From positions 1-40,741 of the forward strand of contig CAMWIJ010000021.1 in assembly GCA_947174275.1 (NCBI GenBank): 40,741 nt of DNA, read 5' to 3'. Origin of the DNA: an uncultured Muribaculaceae bacterium. Lineage in GTDB: Bacteria > Bacteroidota > Bacteroidia > Bacteroidales > Muribaculaceae. The notes under the pieces were generated by a model, which saw only the letters and a list, made by a program, of their open reading frames with translations, ran no database searches and was not told where the DNA came from. Positions 8,901 through 15,473 of the stretch are shown here, one piece after another. The position numbers were made by a program, and so were the translations under genes. Each line of letters starts with the position of its first letter. The first letter of the stretch is position 1.

Positions 8901-9812
8901 CATCTTGTATTTGGCGTCAAGATTATCCCAGGCGGGTGCGCCAAACCAGTTCGTGTCCGACCCGCCCTTGAGCACCAGTCCGGGATAGATATAAATTTCG
9001 TCGGTGTTGAGCAGTTTGCTGTCGGGGTAGTAGGCGCGGTTAAACCACAGAGTCGCCTCCTGGAGCTGCGACGGCATTTCCGGCTCGAGCCAGTATTCTT
9101 TTTCGGGAAGGGTGTTGACGGGGTCATATTCGCTGTTGAGTCCCTTGTCGCCGCTTTCGGTATAGACATGCCCGTTGACGAGTTTCCATGTGGCGGTGGT
9201 GTTTGACTCCGCTCCGCCCGAAACGCTGTAGAAACTGCATTTGAGCGACGCGTTTTCCGGAGCCTCGAACTCGTAGTCATATATCGCGCCGTTGAGAAAT
9301 GCCGACATCTGTCCGCCGGTATCTTTCCCACCGCTTATTCTGACATACACGTTGTTCCATGAACTCTTGTTGTGGAAATGCACCGTCCACGTCACCGTTT
9401 CGGCTTCTTCCTGCGAGTAGGTGCCGATGTCGCCGATTATCGCGTCGCTGAAAGAGGAGCCGCTCCCTTTGGCGGCGAAGCCGAACACCTTGTCGGCAAA
9501 CATCTCTTTCCCGCCCTTCAAGTCGATGGTCTGCTGGCCGGAGCCGTTGTTGAAAATGATGCAGGTGTATTTATCGTCGACCTCATATTCCCATATATCG
9601 GTCAGTTTGGCATTGCCGGTATATTTTTCCATGGGAGTTCCCGGCCAAGAGCATTCATCCCCGTCGGTGTCATTCCATACATAGATATTTGGGGTAGTCC
9701 AGCCCGTTTCGGTGTTGTCGTAATACACCATATAGGCTTCTGCCGATAACCCTGCTGTCGCTACGATGGCCGCTGCGGCGATGCTTCGTAAAAATTTGTT
9801 TGATGTTAGCAT
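5967..9812 (-). CDS. Secreted GH31 alpha-glucosidase with starch-binding modules
   Basis: Predicted to release glucose or related residues from the ends of alpha-glucan chains. Signal peptide about 1-26 (ends SAEA). N-terminal modules resemble CBM26-type starch binders (about 27-125), with two further beta modules (about 130-225 and 240-365). The GH31 part follows: FDIHWQGG, nucleophile Asp757 in WWLDLGEPE (the usual WLDMNEP motif, slightly altered), acid/base Asp825 in WTGDIARTW, and SDIGGF after it. The last 90 residues (about 1192-1281) are a type-A sorting-like beta domain (LRIYSTTGQTV, QGVYIARL). At 1281 residues it is larger than a plain GH31 because of the added modules. No promoter box is visible in the 96 bp upstream, so it is probably co-transcribed with the glycosidase gene at 9909-12212. 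Substrate (maltose-type or branched glucan) is inferred. Confidence 0.93.
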   Translation of the reverse strand: MLTSNKFLRSIAAAAIVATAGLSAEAYMVYYDNTETGWTTPNIYVWNDTDGDECSWPGTPMEKYTGNAKLTDIWEYEVDDKYTCIIFNNGSGQQTIDLKGGKEMFADKVFGFAAKGSGSSFSDAIIGDIGTYSQEEAETVTWTVHFHNKSSWNNVYVRISGGKDTGGQMSAFLNGAIYDYEFEAPENASLKCSFYSVSGGAESNTTATWKLVNGHVYTESGDKGLNSEYDPVNTLPEKEYWLEPEMPSQLQEATLWFNRAYYPDSKLLNTDEIYIYPGLVLKGGSDTNWFGAPAWDNLDAKYKMVRDESNPDLYSITFTPSIASWFGADDDDRFTKLALIFRDKAGNIKQHGEEDQFISLKQLADPTAGLGAILSYENAGGTLTVTAEKGKLMLTPVNDQIIKVFTLRNSATVTEERPSISVVDEAFASPSYSVTENDTDITLSISGGIKAHIDKTTCQVSFHDINDKLYLRELSGLVNNPGRIEVSFESMNEAGFYGGGYNGNRTNWDGNTMIMNNTQTGNWGQGTSHPHNICIPFYVSTNGYGVYFDDHYRGATISTTRTGSTYSSGSSNPIAYYFIGGGEIAGGHGSMQTVVENYTGLTGFQELPPYWSLGYITSKFSFASRTEAEETVSKTKDIDIPLDAIVFDIHWQGGVKYMGKIDWDTENYPNPLEMIANFREQNVHTIAITEPFFTSNCGNYQYMNDNGFFSDNHVNDMAWLQSEHVGLLDVTKPEAIEWFKDLYKKRTLEGIDGWWLDLGEPERHDGDSSYELGDVNQVHNEYGNRWCEFTLEALKECKPEARHILMPRAGTSGMQRFNAFPWTGDIARTWEGLKAQVPALVSGAMSGVSYLGSDIGGFSADNIGTNADLYRRWVQLGVFYPSMRTHSATRPEVWQPDYSGIRNDVRNAINLRYAYLPYTYTRSYYYTTKGTPIARPANFGDTDPSVLSDCRDAYLWGADIYVAPVLDSSQTKSITFPEGDWLDMNNFSTIYSGHSTIRYDAPVSVLPHFMRRGSFVPRYRQDTFTSTAEIESNRITVHYFPSYGQKTDTGEYYDDDHTSANSIEDGAYLLTRFTATCQDGVNGYIDIHIDREGNGWDNMYDNRPQDILLHVHDYRLGSGNMIKSRSTKAAGEYSTYAEDFSDFSAKRVGSLDDVLAENETVSFANDGNELYIRIPNMAATQSHWLRLSSDGVTGVPEVTDPSMALAYANGVITYSASANTDELSLRIYSTTGQTVTEYNGLTADGTASQIVVDLAQGVYIARLSGTAAGATSVKALKIIVM

Positions 9813-9839
9813 AAAAATGATGAAAAATATTTAACGGAC

Positions 9840-9875
9840 TGATGCTTCCGGCGATATTTATCACCGGAAGCATCA
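9840..9875 (-). terminator. Hairpin between the two minus-strand glycosidase genes
   Basis: TGATGCTTCCGG (9840-9851) pairs with CCGGAAGCATCA (9864-9875), a perfect 12-bp stem with a 12-nt loop. On the minus strand it is followed within about 10 nt by a short U-rich run. It could terminate or attenuate read-through into the GH31 gene, or stabilise the upstream mRNA end. Confidence 0.55.
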
Positions 9876-9908
9876 TAGGAAATGTATACTTATATATATT
9901 TATTTCTG

Positions 9909-12212
9909 TCAGCGGCGCTCCATGACGAGGGCGTCGATGATGGCATGGTTGGTGGCGAGGTTCATGTTCTCGTCGTAAGGCATCATCTCGATGGTGATTT
10001 TGTGTTTGCCTTTGGTGAGACTCACCGGGATATAGTTGGTCATGCCCCAGTCATCCCAGTTGCCGACTCCGCGCTGCGGCATCACGACTGTGCCTGCCTT
10101 GACCCCGTCGACGAAGAGTGTGCGCACCGCGCATTTGTTTTCCGTGTTGACCGGGCCGTTGCCGTTGGCATAGCGGAGCGACAGGAAGTAGTCGCCGTCG
10201 GCGTCGATATCGAATACAACAGGTGCGGTGTTGTGGTCAGTCTCTGCAAATCCGTTGCCGCTGTAGCCGTTGATTACACCGCCGTCGGGTTGGTATGACA
10301 CCTCTTTCGATTTCAATACGGTGGCAGTGGCGGCGGGTTTGACACGCACCGAGGGCTGGTTGCTCAGAGGCTCTGATGCGAACGACTCAACTCCGTCGGC
10401 GTCGACTCCGATCACCTGATATACTCCCGGCACCGATGCGTCAAACGATGTCTGGCGTGTGCGGGCTATGCGCTCGCCGTCGCGGAGCACGATATATCCT
10501 GCGATATATTCTATCGGGTTCCATTGCAGGGTGTTCTCGTAGGGAGCGCCGGGATTGGTGGCCGCGATATCGGCGTCGTGGGTGAATCGGGTCAGCGGAG
10601 TCAGAGGTGACTTGACGTTGGCGGTGCGGTTCACCTTCATTGGGGCGATATCGTTGTCGGCCATAGTTACAACTACGTTATAATTGCCTTTGGGACGGGC
10701 GGGGATTACGGCACCGTTGACATCTTTCAGGCGCTTGCCGTTGACTGTGATGTCCTTCACGCGGTTGCCGTATCCGTTGACGGTGATGTCGATTTTCGAG
10801 CCGCGGTAGTCAAAGCCTTCAAGCGAGCGGGTGCCGGCAAGTGCTTTCGGCACGAACGGACTAATGTGCAGGCCGTCGGTCTCGAACGTGATGCCGAACA
10901 GCACACGGTGGGTTATCGCCAGATTGCCGGCAAGACACCACAGCATGTTCGACGAGTTTAGCTCGGTGGCGATGTCGCCGTTGTCGAGGTTGAAATTCTC
11001 CTTGTTGGTGGTGAAGAGCGCTGCCGGACGGAACACCGAGCCGATACCCTCCATCACGCCCTCCTCATTGCCGGTCTTGGCATTGGCGAGCACCCAGTAC
11101 GATGCCACCCAGGGCCATAACGCATTGTTGTGGTAGGCGGGCATGTCCTTGATCTGCGGGAAGAAGATGGCCGGGCCGTAGGGTGTAGTGGGTACATTTT
11201 CAGTGATTGTGGCGGCCATCGAGTCGGGCACCTGGTCGTAGAGTATGGCGAAAGCCTGGCCGAGAGTCTCGGAGCGCGGGTTGATTATCGGATACTCGCG
11301 TCCGTAGGTGTACATTGCCATCGTGCCTTTCTCGGGCATCCAGAATTTCTTTATGATGCTTTCATTGAGCGATTTCGACATCTCGGCATATTTTGCCGCG
11401 TCATCTTTCTTGCCGAGTTCGGCGGCAATCTTCGACAGCACGTCGAGGGCGGCCACGTGCACGGCGCCGGTGTTCTGCGCCTGCGAAGCGTAGATGTCGA
11501 CGGTCTGCATCCATTTCGGGTGGCTCTGCTCGCGCCAGTCGATAAATGAAGTCTCGCCGTTGACAGCTCCGTCGACGTATGTGATCTCGAAGTCATCCTC
11601 AAGCGAGTTTTTGATTATGGGATAGATATATTCGAGCCAGTCGCGGTCGCCGGTCACCTTGTAGAGCTCGTAGGCGGCAACAGCCCATATCATGCGGTCG
11701 GAGCTCACGGGCCATGCGCCGCCCGAGCCGGTGTCCTGGATTATGCGGCCGGTCGGAGTCACCTTCTTCATCAGAGATATCTTCGAAGCCTCGGGCTGAA
11801 GATATGACATCGACAGTATGATAGAGTAGGATACGTCGCGGGTCCACACTCCGGCCCATTCCTTGCCTGTGCGCAGGGTGGTGTCGGGCTCGACGGCGTT
11901 GACCATCTCGTCAAGACCCATGTTGTAGATGGCGTTGTGCAGACGGTTGTCGCTGCGCAGCTTCGGATATGACGATATGTCGTTGCGGAGTTTCCACCGC
12001 TTTTCTATCGGCATGAAATAGTGGGGTTGCGCCGAGTAGTCCGAGATGATTTCCACATCGCTCGGGGCGTAGGCTTTATATTCTCCCTGGATAATCGAGT
12101 CGCCGGTCCAGCGGTAGGCGTCGGTGGCTACGATGTCGCCGGCCTGCGATGCTTGCAGCGAGCCTGCTGCAGCTGCGGCCAGTGTGATTGTTGCTATGAT
12201 TTTTTGTTTCAT
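9909..12212 (-). CDS. Secreted (alpha/alpha)6-barrel glycosidase with C-terminal carbohydrate-binding domain
   Basis: Residues 1-24 are a signal peptide (MKQKIIATITLAAAAAGSLQ...A). The body (about 60-500) has hallmarks of six-hairpin glycosidases: GVWTRDVSYS (Asp126), DTGSGGAWPVSSDRMIWAV, FIDWREQSHPKWMQT, NNALWPWVASYW and IATELNSSNMLW. Asp126 and Glu417 are plausible active-site acids but this is a guess. The exact GH family is not certain; debranching-enzyme-like or GH63-like are the nearest fits. After a linker with a fibronectin-like stretch, about 635-767 form a CBM6/35-like galactose-binding fold (GDYFLSLRYANGNG, HKITIEMMPY). It lies directly upstream of the GH31 gene, in one likely transcript, so removal of alpha-glucan branches or terminal units is the expected role (inference). 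Confidence 0.8.
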   Translation of the reverse strand: MKQKIIATITLAAAAAGSLQASQAGDIVATDAYRWTGDSIIQGEYKAYAPSDVEIISDYSAQPHYFMPIEKRWKLRNDISSYPKLRSDNRLHNAIYNMGLDEMVNAVEPDTTLRTGKEWAGVWTRDVSYSIILSMSYLQPEASKISLMKKVTPTGRIIQDTGSGGAWPVSSDRMIWAVAAYELYKVTGDRDWLEYIYPIIKNSLEDDFEITYVDGAVNGETSFIDWREQSHPKWMQTVDIYASQAQNTGAVHVAALDVLSKIAAELGKKDDAAKYAEMSKSLNESIIKKFWMPEKGTMAMYTYGREYPIINPRSETLGQAFAILYDQVPDSMAATITENVPTTPYGPAIFFPQIKDMPAYHNNALWPWVASYWVLANAKTGNEEGVMEGIGSVFRPAALFTTNKENFNLDNGDIATELNSSNMLWCLAGNLAITHRVLFGITFETDGLHISPFVPKALAGTRSLEGFDYRGSKIDITVNGYGNRVKDITVNGKRLKDVNGAVIPARPKGNYNVVVTMADNDIAPMKVNRTANVKSPLTPLTRFTHDADIAATNPGAPYENTLQWNPIEYIAGYIVLRDGERIARTRQTSFDASVPGVYQVIGVDADGVESFASEPLSNQPSVRVKPAATATVLKSKEVSYQPDGGVINGYSGNGFAETDHNTAPVVFDIDADGDYFLSLRYANGNGPVNTENKCAVRTLFVDGVKAGTVVMPQRGVGNWDDWGMTNYIPVSLTKGKHKITIEMMPYDENMNLATNHAIIDALVMERR

Positions 12213-12278
12213 GGAAATGTGTTAAAGTGGCTGTATCAAGCCGTGTATGGTTAAAATTTACAGGTTGATGTCACAGGG

Positions 12279-12309
12279 CAAATTTAGCAAAAAAATGCGA
12301 TATGCGCAA
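12279..12309 (-). promoter_or_regulatory. Promoter of the two-gene glycosidase operon
   Basis: On the minus strand TAAATTTG (12279-12286) is a perfect -7 box, with TTG (12307-12309) 20 nt upstream. Predicted start is near 12272, about 60 nt before the ATG at 12212. Confidence 0.62.
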
Positions 12310-12481
12310 GTCTGCGTCCGAGCCGTGACGTGGTTGTGGCGGGTAAGAGCGCCGGTGCCGTCTGTCGGCATGGCGAAATTAGCAACAATAACTGTTTTGT
12401 CCAATGCCTTGTGTTTAAAATATAGATGCGTAAAAACGGATGTCGTTGACCTGTAGTGATATATGACACTATTTTAGTGCT

Positions 12482-12523
12482 AAAAAGTAGCGGCGGCACA
12501 ACTGTTGTAGTGTTGTGCCGCCG
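12482..12523 (-). terminator. Intrinsic terminator of the HD-domain gene
   Basis: CGGCGGCACAAC (12491-12502) and GTTGTGCCGCCG (12512-12523) make a 12-bp stem with a 9-nt loop. The minus strand continues CTACTTTTTAG, a proper U-tract, 32 bases after the HD gene stop. The rest of the 12213-12554 gap holds the upstream region of the glycosidase operon and no gene. Confidence 0.75.
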
Positions 12524-12554
12524 GTGTGGGTCGGGCGATATGTGCTCTCTGTGC

Positions 12555-13106
12555 TTACGAAAATTCCTCATGCAGGGCGTTGAAGCGCTGCAGAGTTGCG
12601 GGGGTGAATTTTTTCATGGAGGCGATGACGCGTTCGAGCGGCTTCTCTTCCATGTCGCCGCTTTTTGAGTAGAATTTGTCGGCATAGCAGATCAGGCGCT
12701 CCAGAAGTGTCTCAGGCAGATAGTCGCGCACCGCCAAAGGGAGCCCTGAGGCCGCCACTTCGTCAGCTGTGATGCCGGCGCCGGTGTGGCGCTCGGCGAT
12801 GCGGGCAAACCGCTCGTCGACACCTTCGCGGCGCAGCAGGTCGGCGCCGGCCGTGCCGTGGCAAAGGTATGGTAGAGTGCCGTGGCAGTCGATGCCGGGA
12901 GCGTCGGTAAGCGCTATGCCTATGTCATGAAGCATGGCTCCGGCAATGATGTCTGCCTCATCAAGCGCAAGCCCTTTGCGCCGCGCTATCGCGAGAGCCT
13001 TGTCGGCCACTTGCCGGCAATGCTTCATATAGATATCCCGCCGGCGGCTGCCGACGGGATAATATTTATCGATTACTTTATCGAATTCGCAATTCATAAT
13101 TGCCAC
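12555..13106 (-). CDS. HD-domain metal-dependent phosphohydrolase
   Basis: A 183-residue cytoplasmic protein of the HD superfamily. Metal ligands visible are His29 (MKHCRQVADKAL), the His60-Asp61 pair in GAMLHDIGIALTDAP, and a C-terminal Asp near 139 in ICYADKFYSK. The CHGTAGADLLRREG and AERHTGAG segments match the usual further histidine positions. HD proteins of this size hydrolyse phosphate esters, often of nucleotides; the substrate here cannot be told from sequence. It lies downstream of ilvE on the same strand, separated by a REP element and a heptamer repeat, and ends with a strong terminator. The start is the first ATG (MAIMNCEF); a second at codon 4 is possible. Confidence 0.82.
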   Translation of the reverse strand: MAIMNCEFDKVIDKYYPVGSRRRDIYMKHCRQVADKALAIARRKGLALDEADIIAGAMLHDIGIALTDAPGIDCHGTLPYLCHGTAGADLLRREGVDERFARIAERHTGAGITADEVAASGLPLAVRDYLPETLLERLICYADKFYSKSGDMEEKPLERVIASMKKFTPATLQRFNALHEEFS

Positions 13107-13147
13107 GATTGAGTATTGATTTGAAAAAACTTATCCTATTTCCCTTT

Positions 13148-13228
13148 GTAGGGACGCACGGCTCGTGCGTCCGAATTTGACGTTTGATAATCAGGGTGTT
13201 GGCGGACGCACGAACCGTGCGTCCCTAC
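13148..13228. repeat. Family-2 REP element, copy A
   Basis: An 81-bp element. The left arm GTAG + GGACGCACG-GCT-CGTGCGTCC (13148-13172) is itself a 9-bp hairpin with a 3-nt loop. The right arm (13204-13228) is its inverted counterpart ending CTAC, with loop AAC. The 31-nt spacer contains TGATAATCAG and TGTTGGC. It lies between ilvE and the HD gene. Confidence 0.88.
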
Positions 13229-13263
13229 ATTTTGGAGGTATTAGCCTTGGAGATGCATAATTA

Positions 13264-13305
13264 TGAATTATGCATTATGAATTATGAATTATGCATTATG
13301 CATTG
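13264..13305 (-). repeat. Tandem heptamer repeat at the ilvE stop codon
   Basis: Six back-to-back 7-bp units, TAATKCA on the minus strand, overlapping the last codons and TAA stop of ilvE. Because 7 is not a multiple of 3, the repeated TAA supplies stops in all three frames. A similar array follows the S41 gene. Confidence 0.75.
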
Positions 13306-14321
13306 ACAATAGTGTTCCATCCGTGGATATCCTCCTCCTCGCCGAGCTGTATGGCGCGGAGCTTGTTGTAGAGGGCGGTGGTGATGGGGCCTGCCTCGCC
13401 GTTGCGCGACACTACATATTTCTTGCCGGTGTCGAGGTCATCGATTTCGGCGATGGGAGAGGCCACGGCAGCCGTGCCGCATGCGGCGGCTTCTGTTATG
13501 TCGGCGAGCTCTTCGAGCAATATGTGGCGGCTTTCAACCTCGATGCCCATATCCTTGGCGAGCTGCTGGAGCGACTTGTTGGTGACCGACGGAAGTATCG
13601 ACTCCGAGGCCGGAGTGATATATTTGCCGTCTTTGATGGCGAAGAAGTTGGCCGGACCGCATTCGTCAAGATATTTTTTCTCCTGCGGGTCGAGGTAGAG
13701 CACTGCCGAGTAGCCGAGCTCGTGAGCCTTTTCGCCGGCTGCGAGGCTGGCGGCATAGTTTCCGCCCACTTTCCAGCGTCCGGTGCCTTTGGGAGCCACG
13801 CGGTCATAGTCGCGCATGATGCAGATGTTGGTGGGCTTGAAGCCTTCCTTGAAGTAAGGTCCGACAGGGGTGACAAGAATGAGGAACACATATTCGTCAG
13901 CCGGCTTCACGCCTACGCGGGCGCTGACGCCGATCTCGAGAGGACGGATATAGAGCGAAGCTCCGCTGCCGTAGGGGGGCACGAATTCGGCGTTGAGTTC
14001 AACGGCTTTGATTACCATCTCGCGGAACAGCTCTTCGGGCACCGGCTCCATGAGTATGCCCTCGGCCGAGCGGCGTATGCGCTTGCCGTTCTCGTCGAGA
14101 CGAAACACGCGTATCTTGCCGTCTTTGCCGCGGAATGCCTTCAGACCCTCGAATATCTCCTGGCCGTAGTGAAGCGCCGTGGCGGCGATGTGTATGTTGA
14201 TATATTCCGAATCGGTGACTTCGATTTCTCCCCATTTGCCGTCGCGGTAGGTGCAGCGTACGTTGTAGTTGGTCTTGCGGTAGCCGAACGATAAGTTGGC
14301 CCAGTCGATTTCTGTTGCCAT
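13296..14321 (-). CDS. ilvE: Branched-chain amino acid aminotransferase
   Basis: Transfers the amino group between glutamate and the keto acids of leucine, isoleucine and valine (last step of synthesis, first of breakdown). It is a 341-residue class-IV PLP enzyme of normal length. The PLP-binding lysine is Lys184 in GRWKVGGNYAASL; YGQEIFEGLKAFR (about 52-64), SLYIRPLEIG (122-131) and YLDECGPANFF (about 217-227) are the family's active-site segments. It starts with ATG at 14321 (MATEIDWANLSFGYRKT). A -7 box (TATTTTTG on the minus strand, 14442-14449) lies about 120 bases upstream. Its stop codon is built into a heptamer repeat array. Confidence 0.94.
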   Translation of the reverse strand: MATEIDWANLSFGYRKTNYNVRCTYRDGKWGEIEVTDSEYINIHIAATALHYGQEIFEGLKAFRGKDGKIRVFRLDENGKRIRRSAEGILMEPVPEELFREMVIKAVELNAEFVPPYGSGASLYIRPLEIGVSARVGVKPADEYVFLILVTPVGPYFKEGFKPTNICIMRDYDRVAPKGTGRWKVGGNYAASLAAGEKAHELGYSAVLYLDPQEKKYLDECGPANFFAIKDGKYITPASESILPSVTNKSLQQLAKDMGIEVESRHILLEELADITEAAACGTAAVASPIAEIDDLDTGKKYVVSRNGEAGPITTALYNKLRAIQLGEEEDIHGWNTIVNA

Positions 14322-14441
14322 AAGCTTTATGTTTTAATGGATTTGGAGAGTGTCTGCATCTTATGCCGCCGCAGGCCGGTAAGGTAATATTCCCGATGAC
14401 ACAGCTTCGGCATTCAATCAGACATTCAATTAATGTTTTTA

Positions 14442-14449
14442 CAAAAATA
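14442..14449 (-). promoter_or_regulatory. -7 box upstream of ilvE
   Basis: TATTTTTG on the minus strand fits TAnnTTTG, but no TTG is found at the right distance upstream. Predicted leader is about 110 nt. Confidence 0.4.
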
Positions 14450-14499
14450 CAATAAATTTCTTTATCCGCTTTTATTTTATCGGAAAATTAGCTGCCGTC

Positions 14500-14698
14500 T
14501 GATAAAAAATATCAAAAAAGCGAATGTCCGCGGCAATCACTTGTCACGGACATTCATAGATTAGGGATCCGGTAGTGCAAACCGGTCTCTACTTAATAAA
14601 CGGGTTTAATCTTTAATTATCACTATTACCTATACCTTTCAAAGAAAGATATAAATATCGGCGGCTACGCGGCCTCACGGTTTTGACCGTCGATTCCA
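14500..14698 (-). ncRNA. Candidate small RNA with its own promoter box and terminator
   Basis: On the minus strand a TAGTTTTG -7 box (14705-14712) is followed by about 180 nt without a good ORF. It ends in a 9-bp hairpin, GAATGTCCG/CGGACATTC (14522-14530 with 14547-14555), and a strong U-rich run (GCTTTTTTGATATTTTTT). In between are ACGGT-CAAA-ACCGT, CTTTC-TTT-GAAAG and CCGG...CCGG hairpins, and the 5' AGATTGG can pair with CC-ct-AATCT near the 3' end. Length and end pairing resemble 6S-type RNAs, but I do not recognise a known family. A missing -33 element is a weakness. Confidence 0.42.
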
Positions 14699-14712
14699 AT
14701 CTAACAAAACTA

Positions 14713-15473
14713 TATTCTTTTATGGTGATTTGATACTTGTCTGTTAAATAAGCCCTAAATGATTTTACCATGACAAAGACAGCCGCATATCATGACTTCG
14801 GGAGTGTGATATACGGTGCGTTTTATTTAATTGCCTGCGGCTGTGGCCGCCGACCGGTGACAGATGCCGGAGAGATTGCCTCTCGCTATAAAATAATCAT
14901 AATAAACCATCAGGGGATGTGATATTGTAATTGAAATTATATAGACCTGTCGAGCTTGCTCCTCTGAGCGGCTCATGGAATTTGTCGGAATTAACTGTCT
15001 GACGGTTAACGGGAACCGATGGGGTGTCTTTGATATCGGCCGATAGCCGGCATGACCGACTGTGGCTGTTTGATATCGGAAACATGGCAACCTGTGCCTC
15101 CTGATGCATGACAGTACAGATTTCTGACAGTTCCGGAATAATCAGTAAAAAAAGATAGTCAATGAGTTTACGCTGTAAATAACAATATCGGTATTTTTTT
15201 TCAGTGAATCTTAGTGAATGGCCGGCGCCCCGCGAAGCTTATTATTTGACAGGGACACAGGCTTTCGAGCTTTTTTTATCCTATTATGCTGCAAAAATAT
15301 GCATAAGTTTTATATTATACAAAAAAATCAATGTATATTTAAAAAAATGTAATAAGTTTGCTACAACATGCAGCAGGTAATGATATTCGCGGCGCGAAAA
15401 CATACTCTAAGACTCCTCCGTTTCAAAAACTTTCATTATCTTTACTGCATTAAAATTTAAAAACCATGTTGCA
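14713..15473. other. Intergenic region without a recognisable gene
   Basis: This stretch holds small inverted repeats, such as ACAGCCGCA (14779-14787) with TGCGGCTGT (14836-14844), and CGGTT-AACGGG-AACCG near 15005. The string TTTGATATCGG occurs twice (about 15030 and 15070). Short open frames here have no recognisable product. A near-consensus box TATCTTTA (15437-15444) may serve the S41 gene. Confidence 0.5.

Noticed and set aside
13284..14294. 336-codon open frame opposite ilvE
   Set aside because: Complement of a clearly recognised gene with strong codon bias; its product resembles nothing known.
14827..15109. Short minus-strand frames of 70-87 codons in the gap before the S41 gene
   Set aside because: No promoter, no conserved motif, and composition typical of non-coding DNA.
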